Part shown: in pieces, positions 1 through 5,850 of the stretch | Position numbering within the stretch: the first letter of the stretch is position 1 | How the letters are laid out: each line of letters starts with the position of its first letter | NCBI GenBank assembly: GCA_036752825.1 | Contig: DAIORV010000135.1 | Location: 1-5,922, forward strand | Reading direction: 5' to 3' | DNA length: 5,922 bases | Source of the DNA: UBA5177 sp002413265 | GTDB lineage: Bacteria > Chloroflexota > UBA5177 | Notes under the pieces: model-generated | The model's database searches: none | What the model was told of the DNA's origin: nothing | Seen by the model: only the letters and a program-made list of their open reading frames with translations | Translations under genes and position numbers: made by a program

Positions 1-708
1 AACGATGTGCGCGTACCCGAAGCACGTGTGCACGCCAGAAGGTCCCGGAATGCCCTCCAAAGCCCGGTTGATCGCCGCAACCGCGTAGGCCTGCGCCTTG
101 TCCGGCCGCGCCTGGAGATATGGCTCGTCGATCTGTACCATATCGGCGCCCGCCTCCTTGAGCGCACGCAGCTCGGCGTTGACCGCCGCCGCTAGAACCA
201 TCGCCAGACTCTCCTCGTCCGGATAAGAGTCGTTCTGCGCCTGCTGGGTCATGGTGAACGGTCCGGGCACCGTGATCTTCAGCGGCCGGCCCGCGTGCTC
301 TTTGGCGAAGCGCACGTCCCGATCCATGACCGGGCGGGCGTGCCGGATGCTTCCGACAACCCGGGGCACCGGGTTTGGATGACCGGTCCTATCGAGCGCC
401 GTTCCGGGATTGTCAGAGTCGATGCCTTCCAGAACCGTCACGAAGCGATTCGAGTAGCTCTCGCGCCGCATCTCGCCGTCCGAAATCATGTCGAGTCCGG
501 CCCGCTCCATGTCGTGGATAGCCAGGATCGTCGCATCGTCCTGCGCTTGTTCGAGGTGCGGCTCTTCCACTCGCCATATCTCGCGAGCTCGGATTCGCGG
601 CGGAAGCCGAGAACCGAGCATCTCGTGGTCGATAAGCCAGTCGGGCTGTGGATAGCTGCCGACAACCGTTGTCATAAGTGCCCGCTCGGTGAGTTCCAAT
701 GGGTGCAT
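1..708 (-). CDS. MetE-like (cobalamin-independent methionine synthase C-terminal family) methyltransferase, 3' end missing
   Basis: The minus strand is open for 236 codons, from an ATG at 708 to the window edge, so only the N-terminal part is seen. The translation opens with a VGSYPQPDWLIDHE-type start typical of short (about 340-380 aa) stand-alone homologues of the MetE catalytic barrel. It contains SDGEMRRESY, VPGPFTMT, VQIDEP (Asp194-Glu195) and VHTCFGY (His227-x-Cys229). The His-x-Cys pair matches the zinc ligands of MetE, and the IDEP segment matches its homocysteine-binding strand. The family transfers a methyl or alkyl group to a zinc-bound thiol in the cytoplasm. Homologues include methionine synthases, proteins assigned only by similarity, and epoxyalkane:coenzyme M transferases, so the substrate is uncertain. 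ATG 708 is chosen for the AGGAGG just upstream, though its spacing is short (about 3 nt). An in-frame ATG at 675, directly before TTVVGSYPQ, is the alternative. Family membership is firm; exact function is not. Confidence 0.88.
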   Translation of the reverse strand, partial: MHPLELTERALMTTVVGSYPQPDWLIDHEMLGSRLPPRIRAREIWRVEEPHLEQAQDDATILAIHDMERAGLDMISDGEMRRESYSNRFVTVLEGIDSDNPGTALDRTGHPNPVPRVVGSIRHARPVMDRDVRFAKEHAGRPLKITVPGPFTMTQQAQNDSYPDEESLAMVLAAAVNAELRALKEAGADMVQIDEPYLQARPDKAQAYAVAAINRALEGIPGPSGVHTCFGYAHIV

Positions 709-741
709 CGCCCTCCTCGCTAGAGCATATCCTCACCTACG

Positions 742-770
742 TTGACCCGCACCGCACCCGGGTGTACGTT
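742..770 (+). promoter_or_regulatory. Candidate sigma70-type promoter for the MDMPI-like gene
   Basis: TTGACC (742-747) and TACGTT (765-770) are separated by exactly 17 bases, a good match to a housekeeping -35/-10 pair. The predicted start would be near 777, giving a leader of about 60 nt before ATG 840. The spacer contains the perfect 10-bp palindrome CACCCGGGTG (755-764), and TATCGATA (770-777) lies at the expected start point. This is a sequence match only, with no experimental support. Confidence 0.4.
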
Positions 771-785
771 ATCGATATCAGGACT

Positions 786-803
786 TGATCGGTCGACGGA
801 TCA
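786..803. promoter_or_regulatory. Imperfect 18-bp palindrome, candidate operator
   Basis: TGATCGGTCGACGGATCA pairs with its own reverse complement at 8 of 9 positions; only the sixth pair is mismatched. It lies just downstream of the predicted promoter, within the untranslated leader of the gene at 840 and between two divergent genes. That is a usual place for a dimeric repressor site. The binding protein is unknown, and it could be a chance dyad. Confidence 0.25.
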
Positions 804-839
804 CCGACCGAAAAACAGGGACGGCGCAAGGAGTTTGTC

Positions 840-1271
840 ATGGCGATAGCTGGTGAAACCGCTGCAGTCGAGGAAATCTGGGACAGCTCACAGTTTGCCT
901 CGAAGCCGCACCTATTAAAGGTTGCGCGAGAATCCGCGAGCAGGTTCTTCCAACTGATCGAAGCACCCGAGAACTGGGAGCTTCCCGTCAGCAAGCACTG
1001 GGAGGTCCGCGACCTCGCCGCCCACGTGGTCGACGTGATCGAAGGATATCTGAAAGCGTACGAGACCGCCCGCCGGGGCGAGGAGGCTCCTACACCGTTT
1101 GGCACGCGTGTGATGGGCAAGCGTCTGAACGAACAGACCCAGGCGCTGCGGTCCGTGCCGCGCGAAGAGCTGCTATCCCGCCTCACCTTCTTCGGCAGGA
1201 TTCGCGCCGATACCACCTACGGCGACCGGGAGCTGGGAGACCGCTTCCGCGGGATCGTCTACTCTACCTAG
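840..1271 (+). CDS. MDMPI/DinB-like (maleylpyruvate isomerase N-terminal domain) protein with the middle missing
   Basis: This 143-aa protein starts at ATG 840, with AAGGAG (828-833) six bases upstream. Residues 1 to about 115 match the N-terminal part of the mycothiol-dependent maleylpyruvate isomerase/DinB-like superfamily: the SQFASKPHLLKVARESA helix, HWEVRDLAAHVVDVIEGY (residues 53-70; His62 at the conserved metal-ligand position) and RSVPREELLSRL. Residues 116-143 (TFFGRIRADTTYGD, then RELGDRFRGIV) instead resemble the extreme C-terminus of the family, usually of the form AFGRINAGTxRGD and then the stop. Full-length members are about 250-280 aa. The middle, with the VHxxD-type segment carrying two metal ligands and the HKYMGPLP-type segment, is absent. 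I infer an in-frame internal deletion of about 120-140 codons with the junction near base 1184. Intact members use thiol cofactors or bind metal; this product is probably inactive. An assembly error could also produce it. Confidence 0.75.
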   Translation: MAIAGETAAVEEIWDSSQFASKPHLLKVARESASRFFQLIEAPENWELPVSKHWEVRDLAAHVVDVIEGYLKAYETARRGEEAPTPFGTRVMGKRLNEQTQALRSVPREELLSRLTFFGRIRADTTYGDRELGDRFRGIVYST

Positions 1272-1485
1272 ATCAGCAGGATTCCAAATCCCAACGCGCC
1301 TGTGCGGCTCCCTGCCCGCATGGACTGCTATCCGGCCTCGGCCAGATTACGCGGGCGGCGGCTCCGTTCGCCCTCCATGGAACATGACGCCCCCTTGGCC
1401 CAGGTCGGGTCCACTATCCGTAGATCAGCATCACAGACGGTTACCGTCCTTCAGGGCGTATCGAAGGCGAAACAGCGAAGGTCTT
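1272..1485. other. Intergenic stretch between convergent genes
   Basis: I see no credible gene in these 214 bases; the open frames crossing it lack family resemblance or a ribosome-binding site. GACGGTTACCGTC (1436-1448) is a perfect short dyad between two gene ends. It lacks a T-tract in either direction, so it is at best a weak terminator. I see no missing middle of the 840-1271 gene here: no DYGVHSWD-like or YMGPLP-like segment can be read convincingly in any frame. Confidence 0.4.
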
Positions 1486-1929
1486 TCAAGCCCTCGGACC
1501 CGTCCGCAATCGCCCTCCGCGCTCGCGGCTGGAGCCCAACCAAGACTCCTGCCTGACGCTTCCCACGATGGCGGCAAGGAGCCCGAACACCGCGAAAAAG
1601 AACGTAGCGCTTCCGTAAACGGTGAACGCAAGAAACACCGTCATCGCGCCAAACAGTACGCTCGCGATCCACATCGTGGCGAGTTGGCCACCGGAATCGG
1701 ACGACGAGTGGGACCATACCAACCACGTCAGGGCGGACCCGGTAGCAGCGGCAAGAACGACGTTTACCGCAATTTCCGCCGGGTGCCGTTGCCAGAATGA
1801 CCCAGTCGATGCCGTGCAGTGGCTGTACGTGCACGACACTGCGCGGTTCGATGAAAACGAGACGAGGGCGATGTACAGCGGCCCGCTGACTCCCGCCAAA
1901 ACACCAAGCGCCCGTTCTATGCCGCGCAT
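1486..1929 (-). CDS. Small four-helix integral membrane protein, function unknown
   Basis: The 147-aa product has four clearly hydrophobic segments at about residues 7-25, 52-72, 83-104 and 106-124, and an arginine-rich hydrophilic tail (135-147). Positive charges at the N-terminus (Arg2, Arg6) and in the tail suggest both ends are cytoplasmic. Two cysteines (33 and 38) lie in the first loop, predicted to be outside. ATG 1929 is chosen because GGGAG sits seven bases upstream and helix 1 follows at once. A longer version from 2025 would add a hydrophilic stretch and overlap the divergent ligase gene. Other frames are open here too, as is common in GC-rich DNA, but only this one gives a membrane-protein pattern. 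I do not recognise the family. It is divergent from the ligase gene with 66 bp between the starts, so the two could share a control region. Confidence 0.62.
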   Translation of the reverse strand: MRGIERALGVLAGVSGPLYIALVSFSSNRAVSCTYSHCTASTGSFWQRHPAEIAVNVVLAAATGSALTWLVWSHSSSDSGGQLATMWIASVLFGAMTVFLAFTVYGSATFFFAVFGLLAAIVGSVRQESWLGSSRERGGRLRTGPRA

Positions 1930-1995
1930 TCGGTTTCTCCCACACAGGGTCCAGCTGACGGATTCGCGCCCGCCTGTCCCGCGCCCCAGTCTAGG

Positions 1996-3645
1996 ATGAA
2001 CAGCAATATGCAAGTGGAGCAACACGCAAGCGTGGGCGAAGAACGAGCCGCGAGATCGGCAGTCCGCGATCTCAGCGCGCTAGACGTGCGCGATTTTCTG
2101 GACGAGGCCGTCCGAGAGGCCGGCGATGAAATCTTCCTGGTGCACGGCCCCAACACGGTCACCTACAGAGAATTCAACCGTCAGGTCGATGCTGCCGCCT
2201 CCGCCTGGCACCGGCTCGGCGTTCGCAGGGGCGATCGCGTCTCCTTCATGCTCGAGAACCGTCCCGAATTCCTGCAAGCCTGGCTTGGTCTCGCCAAGAT
2301 CGGCGGGATCCTGGTCGCCATCAACACCCGATGGCTGGCCGGCGAGGTCGCGTATCTTCTCCAGCTGACCGAGCCCCGCTTCGCCCTCATCGGCCGGCAG
2401 TTTGGCGACACTTTCCAGGACGCGCTTTCCGCGGCTCCTTCCCTCGAGCAGGTCCTGACACTGGGAGCCGACGGCCGATTTACAGACTTCGGTGCCCTGA
2501 TGAAAACTTCTGATGCCTCCGCACCTAGCGTCGAGCTGAAGGCCGATGACCTGATCAGCTTCATCAGCACTTCCGGCACCACCGGGCGACCGAAAGCCGT
2601 CATGCAGACGCATGGCAATTACGTCCTGACCGGTGAAGGCTATATGAACTGGGTCGACCTCAAACGTGGCGAGCGAATCTATTGCTGCCTGCCGCTCTTC
2701 CACATCAATTCCCAGGCATACACGGTTATGGGGGCCATAGCGGCCCGCGCCTCGGTCGTGCTCGTGGAGCGCTTCAGCGCCTCACGCTTCTGGAGCGATA
2801 TGGTCGACCATCGGGTCAATGTCTTCAACTACATCGGTTCCATGCTCGCAATCCTCTTGAAGCGTGACCCCGCGCCGGAGGAGCGGAGCCATTCGGTACG
2901 GCTCACCTACGGCGGACCGGCACCTCTCGGCAATCAGCGCCAGGAGATCGAGCGCCGCTTCGGGCTGACCCTCATCTCCGGGATCGGCATGAGCGAGACG
3001 ACCTTCGGTCTCATGGAGCGGGTGCACGGCGAACACCGTCCTGGATCGCTCGGCAAACCGCGCCAGCACCCCGACCCCCGGATCGTGAACGAGGCACGCG
3101 TGGTAGACGACAGCGGATGCGATGTCCCGCCCGGAGAGGTGGGCGAGCTGCTATTTCGCAGTCCCGTAATGATGAAAGGCTACTACCGCGATCCCGAGCA
3201 GACGGCCGCCAGCATCCGTGAAGGCTGGCTGTACACCGGCGACCTCGTTCGCCAGGACGAGGATGGCTTCTTTTACTACGTCGATCGCAAGAAAGACATT
3301 ATTCGTGTCCGAGGCGAAAACGTGTCGTCCTCGGAGGTCGAGCAGGTGCTTGCCCTACACCCGGCTGTGCAGGAGGCTGCGGTCATAGGAGTGCCGTCCG
3401 AGCTCACCGAGGACGATGTGGCCACCTTCGTGGTTCGCCGCTCAGACGTCGACGAGGCAGAGCTGATCGAGTGGTGCCGCGGCCGTCTGGCTGACTTCAA
3501 AGCGCCCAAGTATGTTTGGTTTGTGGACGACCTCCCCAAGACGGAGACCCAGCGCGTCGAGAAGCATCACTTGCGGAAGCGCGCCGCTGAGCTAATGTCT
3601 GAGTCCCCAGACCCCTTGGCGAAGGGGCTGTTCGCTCGTGAGTGA
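1996..3645 (+). CDS. AMP-forming acyl-CoA ligase, CaiC-like (class I adenylate-forming superfamily)
   Basis: The 549-aa protein is a full-length member of the acyl-CoA synthetase family, which activates a carboxylic acid with ATP to an acyl-AMP and then to the CoA thioester. The motifs occur in order. STSGTTGRPK (191-200) is the phosphate-binding A3 loop. GMSET (331-335) is the A5 motif. YTGD (413-416) carries the ribose-binding Asp. DRKKDIIRVRGENVSSSEVE (430-449) is the hinge and A8 region. PKTETQRVEK (514-523) is the A10 motif. Overall similarity is to the crotonobetaine/carnitine-CoA ligase-like group; the acid is unknown. In A10, Arg520 occupies the place of the usual catalytic lysine. 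Start choice is uncertain: ATG 1996 has a poor site directly adjacent (TAGG), ATG 2008 uses the same purines at about 11 nt, and conserved sequence begins only near residue 30. The gene overlaps the following lyase gene by 8 bases, pointing to one operon and linked function. Confidence 0.95.
   Translation: MNSNMQVEQHASVGEERAARSAVRDLSALDVRDFLDEAVREAGDEIFLVHGPNTVTYREFNRQVDAAASAWHRLGVRRGDRVSFMLENRPEFLQAWLGLAKIGGILVAINTRWLAGEVAYLLQLTEPRFALIGRQFGDTFQDALSAAPSLEQVLTLGADGRFTDFGALMKTSDASAPSVELKADDLISFISTSGTTGRPKAVMQTHGNYVLTGEGYMNWVDLKRGERIYCCLPLFHINSQAYTVMGAIAARASVVLVERFSASRFWSDMVDHRVNVFNYIGSMLAILLKRDPAPEERSHSVRLTYGGPAPLGNQRQEIERRFGLTLISGIGMSETTFGLMERVHGEHRPGSLGKPRQHPDPRIVNEARVVDDSGCDVPPGEVGELLFRSPVMMKGYYRDPEQTAASIREGWLYTGDLVRQDEDGFFYYVDRKKDIIRVRGENVSSSEVEQVLALHPAVQEAAVIGVPSELTEDDVATFVVRRSDVDEAELIEWCRGRLADFKAPKYVWFVDDLPKTETQRVEKHHLRKRAAELMSESPDPLAKGLFARE
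3612..3627 (+). promoter_or_regulatory. Hairpin enclosing the ribosome-binding site of the lyase gene
   Basis: CCCCTT (3612-3617) and AAGGGG (3622-3627) form a perfect 6-bp stem around a GGCG loop, near the end of the ligase gene. The right arm AAGGGG is the only Shine-Dalgarno-like sequence for GTG 3638, ten bases away. Ribosomes finishing the ligase gene (stop 3643-3645) would open the hairpin and expose the site, the usual logic of translational coupling. The structure is seen in the sequence; its effect is inferred. Confidence 0.4.
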
Positions 3646-4435
3646 AGACGCCAAGTCCCGAGAACCCTCCTCCCACAATGCTCCGCGCATGCGTTCCGAG
3701 ATGGCCAGGAGCACCCATGACACCGTAGTCGTTCGAGGCTTCGATCTCACCTCGGAGCTCATGGGAAAGATCGACCTGGGCGGTATGGCTTTCCTGGAGC
3801 TGACTGGCCGATTGCCCAATGAAGGCGAGTCAATCGTCTTCAACGCAATGCTGGTTTCGCTGGTCGAGCATGGCATCACGCCCAGCACGATCGCCGCTCG
3901 CCTCACCTACCTAGGCGCACCGGAAGCCCTTCAGGGCGCCGTCGCAGCCGGCATCCTAGGCGTCGGCTCGGTCTTCGTCGGAACCATCGAAGGTGCGGCT
4001 CGGATGCTTCAGGAGGCACTGCAGAACGCCGGAGCCAACCCTGATCTCGAAGCGCTCGCTGCGGAAATCGTGACCGACCACCGCAGCCGGACACAAGCGA
4101 TCCCTGGCTTCGGCCATCCCATTCACAAGCCGGTTGATCCCCGCGCCGAGCGCCTCTTCGAGCTCGCGGAGCGACACGGCCTGGCCGGCGATCACGTGCG
4201 ACTGGTCAAGCTCATCCAATTCGAGCTCAACCGACAGACCGGGCGCTCCCTCCCGATCAACGTCACCGGAGCCATCGGCGCCATCGCCGGCGAGCTCGAC
4301 ATCCCCTGGTCGATCTGTCGCGGCCTGGGCATCATGGCCCGCTCCATTGGCCTCGTGGGACACCTACTAGAAGAAATGCGCCAACCCATCTCCGCCGAGA
4401 TCTGGCTTCGCGTGCAGGGCGAGGCGGAGTCTTAG
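3638..4435 (+). CDS. Citryl-CoA lyase / citrate synthase-like protein
   Basis: This 265-aa protein resembles the short citryl-CoA lyase branch of the citrate synthase superfamily, which includes the C-terminal domain of ATP-citrate lyase. The LTGRLPNEGESIVFNAMLV segment, GVGSVFVGTIEGAARML (108-124), GFGHPIHKPVDPRAERL (157-173) and LPINVTGAIGAIAGELDIP (205-223) follow the family layout. Members cleave or form the C-C bond of citryl-CoA-type thioesters. His160 in GFGH corresponds to a catalytic histidine of citrate synthase. The first classical histidine (HGGA motif) is replaced around Phe113, and the catalytic Asp of the NVD motif is Thr210. The real substrate may therefore differ, or this may be a specialised subfamily. 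Translation probably begins at GTG 3638, which overlaps the ligase stop; ATG 3689 (start of MRSEMARS) is an alternative. Coupling to the ligase suggests that it acts on that enzyme's product. Confidence 0.88.
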   Translation: MSEDAKSREPSSHNAPRMRSEMARSTHDTVVVRGFDLTSELMGKIDLGGMAFLELTGRLPNEGESIVFNAMLVSLVEHGITPSTIAARLTYLGAPEALQGAVAAGILGVGSVFVGTIEGAARMLQEALQNAGANPDLEALAAEIVTDHRSRTQAIPGFGHPIHKPVDPRAERLFELAERHGLAGDHVRLVKLIQFELNRQTGRSLPINVTGAIGAIAGELDIPWSICRGLGIMARSIGLVGHLLEEMRQPISAEIWLRVQGEAES

Positions 4436-4455
4436 GCAGGAAGAATCGACTCTTG

Positions 4456-4485
4456 ACCAGCCGATTGATGCTCTCACAGGCTGGT
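4456..4485. terminator. Stem-loop between convergent genes, possible terminator
   Basis: ACCAGCC (4456-4462) and GGCTGGT (4479-4485) form a perfect 7-bp stem with a 16-base loop. It lies in the 54-bp gap between the lyase stop and the reductase stop, where a bidirectional terminator would be expected. No run of T follows on either strand, so it is not a standard intrinsic terminator. Confidence 0.3.
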
Positions 4486-4489
4486 ACAC

Positions 4490-5469
4490 CTACCATGCGT
4501 AGGCCTCTGGAGCGGCGCCTCCGAAGCCGGGAAATATTCCATCGAGGCGCTGCTGGATCTCTTGTGTCATATCGATCTCCAGTGCCCGAAGTGACCCCTC
4601 AAGTTGTTTCACGGTACGCGGACCGATAATCGGGCCAGTGACGGCAGGTTGTACCAAGAGCCAGGCCAGCGCCACGTCCGACGGAGCCTCTCCAAGTTCC
4701 TGGCAGAATCCCTCATATTCCTCAAGCTTGGCCCGATTTTGCCCGACCTTCCGCTGCATCTCCTCGCCTGCCCGACGACCGTGCGATGCCTTGTCAAGGA
4801 CGCCGCCGAGCAGTCCTCCGGCCAGCGGACTCCATGGAATGACACCCACTCCGTATGCTTGGCAAGCGGGTAGTACTTCAGCTCCACGGTTCGCTCCATC
4901 AAGTTGTACAGACTTTGCTCGGACACCAATCCGAGGAAGTGGCGGCCCAGGGCTGCCTCGTTTGCCTGCACGATGTGCCACCCTGCGAAGTTACTGCTCC
5001 CCGCGTACACGATCTTGCCTTCCTGCACGAGGCGCTCCATGGCCCCCCATATCTCGTCCCACGAAGTGTTCCGGTCGACATGGTGAAACTGGTAGAGATC
5101 GATGTAATCGGTTTTCAAACGGCGTAGGCTGGCTTCGCAGGCACGGCGGATATTTAGGGCTGAGAGCTTGCCGAAGTTTGGCCAGTCGGCCATGCTACCG
5201 TACAACTTCGTCGCTAGCACAACCTTGTCGCGCCGTCCCTCACCCTGTGCAAACCAGTTCCCAATGATTTCCTCGGTATAGCCGATGTGGCCTCTATCCT
5301 GTCCGACTCCATAGCGGTTAGCAGTGTCGAAGAAGTTGATGCCGCAATCGAGCGCGCGATCCATGATGACAAAGCTGTCCTCTCCGGAAGCTTGCTGCCC
5401 CAGGTTCATGGTGCCGAGACAGAGAGGGCTCACTAGCAGGCCGGAACGTCCGAGGTGTCTGTAGTTCAT
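4490..5469 (-). pseudogene. Aldo/keto reductase, disrupted by a single -1 frameshift
   Basis: The N-terminal 197 residues are read from ATG 5469, with AAGGG seven bases upstream. They hold the full catalytic tetrad of NADPH-dependent aldo/keto reductases: Asp48 and Tyr53 in FFDTANRYG, Lys88 in LATK, and His129 in YQFHH. GSSNF (157-161) also fits. After YNLMERTVEL, at about 4879, the frame goes wrong and reads unrelated sequence to a stop at 4609. The proper C-terminal half continues in another frame as EVLPACQAYGVGVIPWSPLAGG, and on through VTGPIIGPRTVKQLEGSL (the cofactor-binding region) to the stop at 4490. Restoring one G (CTGGAA instead of CTGAA) joins both into a 326-aa protein of normal family length. 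As written, the product would lack the C-terminal cofactor-binding part. It is either a recent pseudogene or a sequencing error; neither half shows other damage. It is convergent with the ligase-lyase operon and is probably expressed separately. Confidence 0.9.
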
Positions 5470-5730
5470 GCAAATGCCCTTCTGCCTGTATCAGGTCCGT
5501 CTGGTATCAAGAGGCCGGCCTGACCCTACGTCCTTTTTAAAAGAGTACAAGCCGCCTTGCTTCGTCCGCGCTTGCCTCCCACCGTTAGGCCTCGATCACC
5601 TGTCCTCGGCCTGCAACGTGACGAACCCTATTCCACCTCGTCAAGCAGCCCATGCAGGTACGCACGGGACCCGTAGCGATGCCAGACCTTCCCCAGTCCG
5701 CGATCCAGCTAACTGGAGGGACGCTTCCCC
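5470..5730. other. Non-coding region upstream of the reductase gene
   Basis: No convincing gene is seen in these 261 bases; the plus-strand frame open from 5468 has low-complexity, non-family sequence and no ribosome-binding site. Upstream of the reductase there are two direct GTATCA copies (5488-5493 and 5504-5509), 16 bp apart, and a perfect palindrome AGGCCGGCCT (5512-5521). An A/T-rich patch (CCTTTTTAAAA, 5531-5541) is the only such stretch nearby. These could be control elements of the reductase, but I cannot assign a clear -35/-10 pair. Confidence 0.35.
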
Positions 5731-5850
5731 TCATGCGCTTGCTACGAACAATTTGTTTAAGCCGCGTTCGACGGCACGTCGAGACCGGTTAGCGTCGCAG
5801 CGCTCGACGATCGCCACCCACTCTCGCACGTGATTGAGCGGATGAGGCCC
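5731..5850 (-). pseudogene. Remnant resembling the C-terminal end of a GntR/FCD-type regulator
   Basis: On the minus strand a 39-codon stretch ends at TGA 5731-5733 and reads NHVREWVAIVERCDANRS, then RRAVERGLNKLF. This resembles the last helices of FCD ligand-binding domains in GntR-family regulators, which often follow a pattern like H-x-x-I-x-x-A-I-E-A-R-D-A-x-x-A-R-R-A-M. An in-frame TAA (5851-5853) lies directly upstream. The reading before it stays open to the right edge both in the same frame (MTVERRLPWFA) and in a shifted frame (RRPSDHDRRAAAPLVRI). I cannot tell which, if either, was the original, so this is either a gene broken by a stop or frameshift, or a chance resemblance. If real, the regulator would face the same way as the reductase gene and lie upstream of it. 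Confidence 0.3.

Noticed and set aside
413..1216. Minus-strand frames at 413-736 and 737-1216.
   Set aside because: They are out of frame with the MetE-like gene, or antisense to the MDMPI-like gene, and show no family resemblance.
1269..1430. Direct repeat TAGATCAGCA at 1269-1278 and 1421-1430, possibly flanking a small insertion.
   Set aside because: Several 10-base repeats are expected by chance in 6 kb. The interval has no terminal inverted repeats or mobile-element coding sequence, and the repeat does not sit at the deletion junction of the MDMPI-like gene.
1384..1999. Long open frames on the plus strand (1384-1800 and 1622-1999) opposite the membrane protein.
   Set aside because: They have the basic, Arg/His/Pro-rich composition of antisense shadows in GC-rich DNA, lack good ribosome-binding sites, and overlap a minus-strand frame with a clear membrane-protein pattern.
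4877..4884. Programmed -1 frameshifting as an explanation for the split reductase.
   Set aside because: There is no slippery heptamer of the X-XXY-YYZ type at the junction, and this enzyme family has no known need for recoding.
5768..5782. Perfect dyad TCGACG-GCA-CGTCGA, with further CGTCG/CGACG copies nearby, considered as an operator or tRNA arm.
   Set aside because: It lies inside the FCD-like coding remnant, where Arg/Asp/Val codons readily give such repeats. No tRNA cloverleaf can be built around it.
5468..5833. Plus-strand 121-codon frame at the right end.
   Set aside because: Its start overlaps the reductase start, it has no convincing ribosome-binding site, its composition is not protein-like, and it runs antisense to the FCD-like remnant.
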